The notes beneath the pieces were generated by a model. The model was not told where the DNA came from. It ran no database searches and saw only the letters and a list, made by a program, of their open reading frames with translations. From Sipunculus nudus (Eukaryota; Annelida; Sipuncula; Golfingiida; Sipunculidae), in assembly GCA_026874595.1 (NCBI GenBank), contig CM049318.1, forward strand, positions 45,424,456 to 45,488,455: 64,000 nt of DNA, given 5' to 3'. Position 1 is the first letter of the stretch, and every line of letters starts with the position of its first letter. Shown piece after piece: positions 54,801 through 64,000 of this stretch. The position numbers and the translations under genes were made by a program.

Positions 54801-57800
54801 TCGCAAACATGGCACAGACTTTCCCAAGCACATTAACAAGCAAGTATAAAGGGTGCGTGTCACAAGATTGTCACTGTCACAAGATTGTCACAAACATGGC
54901 ATAGACTTTCCCAAGCAAATTTACAAGCAAGTATAAAGGGTGTGTGTCACAAGATTTTCACTGTCACAAGATTGTCACAAACATGGCATAGACTTTCCCA
55001 GGCAAATTTACAAGCAAGTATTAAAGGTGTGTGTCACAAGATTGTCATAAACATGGCATAGACTTTCCCAAGCAAATTAACAAGCAAGTATAAAGGGTGT
55101 GTGTCACAAGACTGTCACTGTCACAAGATTGTCACAAACATGGCATAGACTTTCCCAAGCAAATTTACAAGCAAGTATAAAGGGTGTGTGTCACAAGATT
55201 TTCACTGTCACAAGATTGTCAAAAACATGGCATAGGCTTTCCCAAGCAAATTTACAAGCAAGTGTAAATGTGTGTGTCACAAGATTGTCACTGTCACAAG
55301 ATTGTCACAAACATGGCATAGGCTTTCCCAAGCAAATTAACAAGCAAGTATAAAGGGTGTGTGTCACAAGATAGTCACTGTCACAAGATTGTCACAAACA
55401 TAGCATAGACTGTCCCAAGGAAATTTACAAGCAAGTATAAAGGGAGTGTGTTACAAGATTGTCACTCTCACAAGATTGTCACAAACATTGCACAAACTGT
55501 CCCAAGCAAATTTACAAGCAAGCATAAAGGGTGTGTGTCACAAGATTGTCACTGTCACAAACATGTCGCAAACATGGCACAGACTTTCCCAAGCACATTA
55601 ACAAGCAAGTATAAAGGGTGTGTGTCACAAGATTTTCACTGTCACAAGATTGTCACAAACATGGCATAGACTTTCCCAAGCAAATTAACAAGCAAGTATA
55701 AAGGGTGTGTGTCACAAGACTTTCACTGTCACAAGATTGTCACCAACATGGCATAGGCTTTCCCAAGCAAATTAACAAGCAAGTATAAAGGGTGTGTGTC
55801 ATAAGATTGTCACTGTCACAAGATTGTCACAAACATGGCATAGACTTTCCCAAGCAATTTTACAAGCAAGTGTTAAGGGTGTGTGTCACAAGATTGACAC
55901 TGTCACACGAATGTTTCAAACCCTGCACAGACTTTCCCAAGCAAATTTACAAGCAAGTGTAAAGGGTGTGTGTCACAAGATTGTCATTGTCACAGGATTG
56001 TCACAAACATGGCATAGACTTTCCCAAGCAAATTTACAAGCAAGTATAAAGGGTGTGTGTCACAAGATTTTCACTGTCACAAGATTGTCAAAAACATGGC
56101 ATAGGCTTTCCCAAGCAAATTTACAAGCAAGTGTAAATGTGTGTGTCACAAGATTGTCACTGTCACAAGATTGTCACAAACATGGCATAGGCTTTCCCAA
56201 GCAAATTAACAAGCAAGTATAAAGGGTGTGTGTCATAAGATTGTCACTGTCACAAGATTGTCACAAACATGGCATAGACTTTCCCAAGCAATTTTACAAG
56301 CAAGTGTAAAGGGTGTGTGTCACAAGATTTTCACTGTCACAAGATTGTCAAAAACATGGCATAGGCTTTCCCAAGCAAATTTACAAGCAAGTGTAAATGT
56401 GTGTGTCACAAGATTGTCACTGTCACAAGATTGTCACAAACATGGCATAGGCTTTCCCAAGCAAATTAACAAGCAAGTATAAAGGGTGTGTGTCACAAGA
56501 TAGTCACTGTCACAAGATTGTCACAAACATAGCATAGACTGTCCCAAGGAAATTTACAAGCAAGTATAAAGGGAGTGTGTTACAAGATTGTCACTGTCAC
56601 AAGATTGTCACAAACATTGCACAAACTGTCCCAAGCAAATTTACAAGCAAGCATAAAGGGTGTGTGTCACAAGATTGTCACTGTCACAAACATGTCGCAA
56701 ACATGGCACAGACTTTCCCAAGCACATTAACAAGCAAGTATAAAGGGTGTGTGTCACAAGATTTTCACTGTCACAAGATTGTCACAAACATGGCATAGAC
56801 TTTCCCAAGCAAATTAACAAGCAAGTATAAAGGGTGTGTGTCACAAGACTGTCACTGTCACAAGATTGTCACCAACATGGCATAGGCTTTCCCAAGCAAA
56901 TTTACAAGCAAGTGTTAAGGGTGTGTGTCACAAGATTGACACTGTCACACGATTGTTTCAAACCCTGCACAGACTTTCCCAAGCAAATTTACAAGCAAGT
57001 GTAAAGGGTGTGTGTCACAAGATTGTCATTGTCACAGGATTGTCACAAACATGGCATAGACTTTCCCAAGCAAATTTACAAGCAAGTATAAAGGGTGTGT
57101 GTCACAAGATTTTCACTGTCACAAGATTGTCAAAAACATGGCATAGGCTTTCCCAAGCAAATTTACAAGCAAGTGTAAATGTGTGTGTCACAAGATTGTC
57201 ACTGTCACAAGATTGTCACAAACATGGCATAGGCTTTCCCAAGCAAATTAACAAGCAAGTATAAAGGGTGTGTGTCATAAGATTGTCACTGTCACAAGAT
57301 TGTCACAAACATGGCATAGACTTTCCCAAGCAATTTTACAAGCAAGTGTAAAGGGTGTGTGTCACAAGATTGACACTGTCACACGATTGTTTCAAACCTT
57401 GCACAGACTTTCCCAAGCAAATTTACAAGCAAGTGTAAAGGGTGTGTGTCACAAGATTGTCATTGTCACAGGATTGTCACAAACATGGCATAGACTTTCC
57501 CAAGCAAATTTACAAGCAAGTATAAAAGGTGTGTGTCACAAGATTGTCACTGTCACAAGATTGTCACAAACATGGAACTGACCGTCCCAAGCAGTTTTAC
57601 AAGCTAGTGTAAAGGGTGTGTGTCACAAGATTGTCATTGTCACAGGATTGTCACAAACATGGCATAGACTTTCCTAAGCAAATTTACGAGCAAGTATAAA
57701 AGGTGTGTGTCACAATATTGTCACTGTCACAAGATTGTCACAAGATTATCACAAACATGGAACTGACTGTCCCAAGCAAATTTATAAGCAAGCATAAAGG

Positions 57801-60800
57801 GTGTGTGTCACAAGATTGTCACTGTCACAAACATGTCGCAAACTTGGCAGAGACTTTCCCAAGCAAATTTACAAGCAAATATAAAGATTGTGTGTCACAA
57901 GATTGTCACTGTCACAAGATTGTTTCAAACCTTGCATAGTCTTTCCCATGCAAATTTACAAGCAAATATAAATGGTGTGTCACAAGATTGTCACTGTCAC
58001 AAGATTGTCACAAACATGGCATAGACTGTCCCAAGCAAATTTACAAGCAAGTATAAATGGTGTGTCACAAGATTGTCACTGTCACAAGATTGTCACAAAC
58101 ATTGCACAGACTGTCCCAAGCAAATTTAGAAGCAAGCATAAAGGGTGTGTGTCACAAGATTGTCACTGTCACAAACATGTCGCAAACATGGCACAGACTT
58201 TCCTAAGCAAATTAACAAGCAAGTATAAAGGGTGTGTGTCATAAGATTATCACTGTCACAAGATTGTCACCAACATGGCATAGACTTTCCCAAGCAAATT
58301 TACAAGCAAGTATAAAGGGTGTGTGTCACAAGATGGTCACTGTCACAAGATTGTCACATACATGGCATAGACTTTCCCAAGCAAATTTACAAGCAATTAT
58401 TAAAGGTATGTGTCACAAGATTGTCACAAACATGGCATAGACTTTCCGAAGCAAATTTACAAGCAAGTATAAAGGGTGTGTGTCACAAGATTGTCACTGT
58501 CACATGATTGTCACAAACATGGCATAGACTTTCCTAAGCAAATTTACAAGCAAGTATAAAAGGTGTGTGTCACAAGATTGTCCCTGTCACAAGATTGTCA
58601 CAAACATGGAACTGACTGTCCAAAGCAAATTTACAAGCAAGTATAAAGGGTGTGTGTTACAAGATTGTCACTGTCACAAACATGTCGCAAACTTGGCAGA
58701 GACCTTCCCAAGCAAATTTACAAGCAAATATAAATGGTGTGTGTCACAAGATTGTCACTGTTACAAGATTGTCACAAACATGGCATAGACTGTCCCAAGC
58801 AAATTTACAAGCAAGTATAAAAGGAGTGTGTCACAAGATTGTCACTGTCACAAGATTGTCACAAACATTGCACAGACTTTCCCAAGCAAATTTAGAACCA
58901 AGCATAAAGGGTGTGTGTCACAAGATTGTCACTGTCACAAACATGTCGCAAACATGGCACAGACTTTCCCAAGCAAATTAACAAGCAAGTATAAAGGGTG
59001 TGTGTCACAAGATTGTCACTGTCACAAGATTGTCACAAACATGGAACTGACTGTCCCAAGCAAATTTATAAGCAAGCATAAAGGGTGTGTGTCACAAGAT
59101 TGTCACTGTCACAAGATTGTCACAAACATGGCATAGACTTTCCCAAGCAAATTTACAAGCAAGAGTAAAGGGTGTGTGTCACAAGATTGTCACTGTCAAA
59201 AGATTGTCACAAACATGGCATAGACTTTCCAAAGCAAATTTACGAGCAAGTATAAAAGGTGTGTGTCACAATATTGTCACTGTCACAAGATTGTCACAAA
59301 CATGGAACTGACTGTCCCAGGCAAATTTATAAGCAAGCATAAAGGGTGTGTGTCACAAGATTGTCACTGTCACAAACATGTCGCAAACTTGGCAGAGACT
59401 TTCCCAAGCAAATTTACAAGCAAATATAAAGGTTGTGTGTCACAAGATTGTCACTGTCACAAGATTGTTTCAAACCTTGCACAGACTTTCCCATGCAAAT
59501 TTACGAGCAAATATAAAAGGTGTGTCACAAGATTGTCACTGTCACAAGATTGTCACAAACATGGCATAGACTGTCCCAAGCAAATTTACAAGCAAGTATA
59601 AAGGGATTGTGTCACAAGATTGTCACTGTCACAAGATTGTCACAAACATTGCACAGACTGTCCCAAGCAAATTAAGAAGCAAGCATAAAGGGTGTGTGTC
59701 ACAAGATTGTCACTGTCACAAACATGTCGCAAACATGACACAGACTTTCCCAAGCAAATTTACAAGCAAGTATAAAGGGTGTGTGTCATAAGATTATCAC
59801 TGTCACAAGATTGTCACAAACATGGCATAGACTTTCCCAAGCAAATTTACAAGCAAGTATAAAGGGTGTGTGTCACAAGATGGTCACTGTCACAAGATTG
59901 TCACATACATGGCATAGACTTTCCCAAGCAAATTTACAAGCAATTATTAAAGGTATGTGTCACAAGATTGTCACAAACATGGCATAGACTTTCCGAAGCA
60001 AATTTACAAGCAAGTATAAAGGGTGTGTGTCACAAGATTGTCACTGTCACATGATTGTCACAAACATGGCATAGACTTTCCTAAGCAAATTTACAAGCAA
60101 GTATAAAAGGTGTGTGTCACAAGATTGTCCCTGTCACAAGATTGTCACAAACATGGAACTGACTGTCCAAAGCAAATTTACAAGCAAGTATAAAGGGTGT
60201 GTGTTACAAGATTGTCACTGTCACAAACATGTCGCAAACTTGGCAGAGACCTTCCCAAGCAAATTTACAAGCAAATATAAATGGTGTGTGTCACAAGATT
60301 GTCACTGTTACAAGATTGTCACAAACATGGCATAGACTGTCCCAAGCAAATTTACAAGCAAGTATAAAAGGAGTGTGTCACAAGATTGTCACTGTCACAA
60401 GATTGTCACAAACATTGCACAGACTTTCCCAAGCAAATTTAGAACCAAGCATAAAGGGTGTGTGTCACAAGATTGTCACTGTCACAAACATGTCGCAAAC
60501 ATGGCACAGACTTTCCCAAGCAAATTAACAAGCAAGTATAAAGGGTGTGTGTCACAAGATTGTCACTGTCACAAGATTGTCACAAACATGGAACTGACTG
60601 TCCCAAGCAAATTTATAAGCAAGCATAAAGGGTGTGTGTCACAAGATTGTCACTGTCACAAGATTGTCACAAACATGGCATAGACTTTCCCAAGCAAATT
60701 TACAAGCAAGAGTAAAGGGTGTGTGTCACAAGATTGTCACTGTCAAAAGATTGTCACAAACATGGCATAGACTTTCCAAAGCAAATTTACGAGCAAGTAT

Positions 60801-63800
60801 AAAAGGTGTGTGTCACAATATTGTCACTGTCACAAGATTGTCACAAACATGGAACTGACTGTCCCAGGCAAATTTATAAGCAAGCATAAAGGGTGTGTGT
60901 CACAAGATTGTCACTGTCACAAACATGTCGCAAACTTGGCAGAGACTTTCCCAAGCAAATTTACAAGCAAATATAAAGGTTGTGTGTCACAAGATTGTCA
61001 CTGTCACAAGATTGTTTCAAACCTTGCACAGACTTTCCCATGCAAATTTACAAGCAAATATAAAAGGTGTGTCACAAGATTGTCACTGTCACAAGATTGT
61101 CACAAACATGGCATAGACTGTCCCAAGCAAATTTACAAGCAAGTATAAAGGGATTGTGTCACAAGATTGTCACTGTCACAAGATTGTCACAAACATTGCA
61201 CAGACTGTCCCAAGCAAATTAAGAAGCAAGCATAAAGGGTGTGTGTCACAAAATTGTCACTGTCACAAACATGTCGCAAACATGACACAGACTTTCCCAA
61301 GCAAATTTACAAGCAAGTATAAAGGGTGTGTGTCACAAGATGGTCACTGTCACAAGATTGTCACATACATGGCATAGACTTTCCCAAGCAAATTTACAAG
61401 CAATTATTAAAGGTATGTGTCACAAGATTGTCACAAACATGGCATAGACTTTCCGAAGCAAATTTACAAGCAAGTATAAAGGGTGTGTGTCACAAGATTG
61501 TCACTGTCACATGATTGTCACAAACATGGCATAGACTTTCCTAAGCAAATTTACAAGCAAGTATAAAAGGTGTGTGTCACAAGATTGTCCCTGTCACAAG
61601 ATTGTCACAAACATGGAACTGACTGTCCAAAGCAAATTTACAAGCAAGCATAAAGGGTGTGTGTTACAAGATTGTCACTGTCACAAACATGTCGTAAACT
61701 TGGCAGAGACCTTCCCAAGCAAATTTACAAGCAAATATAAATGGTGTGTGTCACAAGATTGTCACTGTCACAAGATTGTCATAAACATGGCATAAACTGT
61801 CCCAAGCAAATTTACAAGCAAGTATAAAGGGAGTGTGTCACAAGATTGTCACTGTCACAAGATTGTCACAAACATTGCACAGACTGTCCCAAGCAAATTT
61901 AGAAGAAAACATAAAGGGTGTGTGTCACAAGATTGTCACTGTCACAAACAGGTCGCAAACATGGCACAGACTTTCCCAAGCAAATTAACAAGCAAGTATA
62001 AAGGGTGTGTGTCACAAGATTGTCACTGTCACAAGATTGTCACAAACATGGCATAGACTTTTCCAAGCAAATGTACAAGCAAGTGTAAAGGGTGTGTGTC
62101 ACAAGATTGTCACTGTCACAAGATTGTCACAAACATGGCATAGACTTTCCGAAGCAAATTTACAAGCAAGTATAAAGGGTGTGTGTCACAAGATTGTCAC
62201 TGTCACAAGATTGTCACAAACATGGCATAGACTTTCCCAAGCAAATTTACAAGCAAGAGTAAAGGGTGTATGTCACAAGATTGTCACTGTCAAAAGATTG
62301 TCACAAACATGGCATAGACTTTCCCAAGCAAATTTACGAGCAAGTATAAAAGGTGTGTGTCACAATATTGTCACTGTCACAAGATTGTCACAAACATGGA
62401 ACTGACTGTCCCAGGCAAATTTATAAGCAAGCATAAAGGGTGTGTGTCACAAGATTGTGACTGTCACAAACATGTCGCAAACTTGGCAGAGACTTTCCCA
62501 AGCAAATTTACAAGCAAATATAAAGGTTGTGTGTCACAAGATTGTCACTGTCACAAGATTGTTTCAAACCTTGCACAGACTTTCCCATGCAAATTTACAA
62601 GCAAATATAAAAGGTGTGTCACAAGATTGTCACTGTCACAAGATTGTCACAAACATGGCATAGACTGTCCCAAGCAAATTTACAAGCAAGTATAAAGGGA
62701 TTGTGTCACAAGATTGTCACTGTCACAAGATTGTCACAAACATTGCACAGACTGTCCCAAGCAAATTTAGAAGCAAGCATAAAGGGTGTGTGTCACAAGA
62801 TTGTCACTGTCACAAACATGTCGCAAACATGACACAGACTTTCCTAAGCAAATTAACAAGCAAGTATAAAGGGTACGTGTCATAAGATTGTCACTGTCAC
62901 AAGATTGTCACAAACATGGCATAGACTTTCCCAAGCAAATTTACAAGCAAGTATAAAGGGTGTGTGTCACAAGATGGTCACTGTCACAAGATTGTCACAT
63001 ACATGGCATAGACTTTCCCAAGCAAATTTACAAGCAGTTATTAAAGGTATGTGTCACAAGATTGTCACAAACATGGCATAGACTTTCTGAAGCAAATTTA
63101 CAAGCAAGTATAAAGGGTGTGTGTCACAAGATTGTCACTGTCACATGATTGTCACAAACATGGCATAGACTTTCCTAAGCAAATTTACAAGCAAGTATAA
63201 AAGGTGTGTGTCACAAGATTGTCCCTGTCACAAGATTGTCATAAACATGGCATAAACTGTCCCAAGCAAATTTACAAGCAAGTATAAAGGGAGTGTGTCA
63301 CAAGATTGTCACTGTCACAAGATTGTCACAAACATTGCACAGACTGTCCCAAGCAAATTTAGAAGAAAACATAAAGGGTGTGTGTCACAAGATGGTCACT
63401 GTCACAAGATTGTCACATACATGGCATAGACTTTCCCAAGCAAATTTACAAGCAATTATTAAAGGTATGTGTCACAAGATTGTCACAAACATGGCATAGA
63501 CTTTCCGAAGCAAATTTACAAGCAAGTATAAAGGGTGTGTGTTACAAGATTGTCACTGTCACATGATTGTCACAAACATGGCATAGACTTTCCTAAGCAA
63601 ATTTACAAGCAAGTATAAAAGGTGTGTGTCACAAGATTGTCCCTGTCACAAGATTGTCACAAACATGGAACTGACTGTCCAAAGCAAATTTACAAGCAAG
63701 CATAAAGGGTGTGTGTTACAAGATTGTCACTGTCACAAACATGTCGCAAACTTGGCAGAGACCTTCCCAAGCAAATTTACAAGCAAATATAAATGGTGTG

Positions 63801-64000
63801 TGTCACAAGATTGTCACTGTCACAAGATTGTCATAAACATGGCACAAACTGTCCCAAGCAAATTTACAAGCAAGTATAAAGGGAGTGTGTCACAAGATTG
63901 TCACTGTCACAAGATTGTCACAAACATTGCACAGACTGTCCCAAGCAAATTTAGAAGAAAACATAAAGGGTGTGTGTCACAAGATTGTCACTGTCACAAA
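51861..64000 (+). repeat. Large tandem duplication, copy 2 (first 12,140 bp, cut by the window edge)
   Basis: Matches 35,207-47,346 at an offset of 16,654. By eye I found three substitutions: A41617/C58271, G44598/A61252 and A46740/G63394. The match holds to the last base of the window. Confidence 0.93.

Larger units (their letters stand above)
32738..64000 (+). repeat. Satellite A, right arm (87-bp unit, about 360 copies, runs off the window)
   Basis: Monomer of 87 bp containing gtgtgtcacaagattgtcac, tgtcacaagattgtcac, aaacatggcatagactttcc, caagcaaatttacaag and caagtataaagg. A 17-bp sub-repeat (tgtcacaagattgtcac type) is present twice in the full unit and once in a 70-bp variant. Frequent variants carry aacatgtcgcaaac instead of aagattgtcacaaac, cattgcacag, or aacatggaactgactgtcc. 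Some units are 85 bp. Since 87 is 29 codons, all forward frames stay open for long stretches, which produces dozens of false open frames. No gene signal inside. Confidence 0.98.

Noticed and set aside
32891-63566. Dozens of open frames of 60-203 codons translating to repeats such as GVCHKIVTVTRLSQTWHRLS
   Set aside because: They are read-through of the 87-bp satellite, which is 29 codons long. Open frames exist in several frames at once and end wherever a 70- or 85-bp unit shifts the frame. No start context, splice or codon pattern supports a gene.
25958-64000. CRISPR-like array
   Set aside because: There is no alternation of constant repeat and unique spacer. The entire 87-bp unit is repeated, and the window is eukaryotic.

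Overview
The window is eukaryotic, non-coding, repeat-dominated DNA. I find no host gene, no rRNA or tRNA, and no bacterial-type feature. The mix of elements (a Ty3/gypsy element with a PNMA-like Gag, a Helentron-type Helitron carrying a cysteine protease and an endonuclease, an L1/Tx1-like LINE, many 150-330 bp tandem repeats with short G runs, and a very large 87-bp satellite) fits a marine invertebrate, most likely a bivalve mollusc. That assignment is an inference from repeat style, not proven by any gene here.

Layout. 1-3,790: dispersed and tandem repeats (units of about 320 and 270 bp). 3,990-6,130 (minus): a broken Ty3/gypsy element with one LTR, polypurine tract, decayed RNase H and RT; the integrase is gone. 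6,425-7,030: possible isolated LTR. 7,093-12,488 (minus): a decayed Helentron reading, in its own direction, cysteine protease, 21-residue charged repeat, Cys-rich N-terminal module, HUH/two-tyrosine Rep, remnant of helicase, and AP-type (EEP) endonuclease. 12,721-16,260: three non-coding tandem-repeat families (about 63, 147 and 331 bp). 17,394-24,675 (plus): a full-length, apparently intact Ty3/gypsy retrotransposon with 371-bp LTRs that differ by one base, an intact gag, and pol in the -1 frame behind a textbook T_TTA_AAC slippery site and hairpin. 25,171-25,429: a TA-flanked MITE.

From 25,958 to the end the window is one satellite complex. An inverted arm of satellite A (87 bp, 25,958-28,334) is followed by satellite B (about 77 bp, 28,335-32,735), which a 2.8-kb LINE has split with an 11-bp target-site duplication. 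After it comes satellite A again in the opposite orientation (32,738-64,000, running off the edge). The two A arms share diagnostic variant monomers, so the whole looks like a giant fold-back structure. The right arm is organised in nested higher-order repeats (331, 609, about 1,040-1,130, 1,547 bp). Its outer part is a tandem duplication with a 16,654-bp period whose copies are nearly identical. Because 87 is 29 codons, the satellite gives long open frames on every side; none is a gene.

Working elements: only the gypsy element at 17,394 looks competent (both ORFs open, LTRs almost identical, PBS and PPT present). The LINE, the Helentron and the first gypsy copy are broken.
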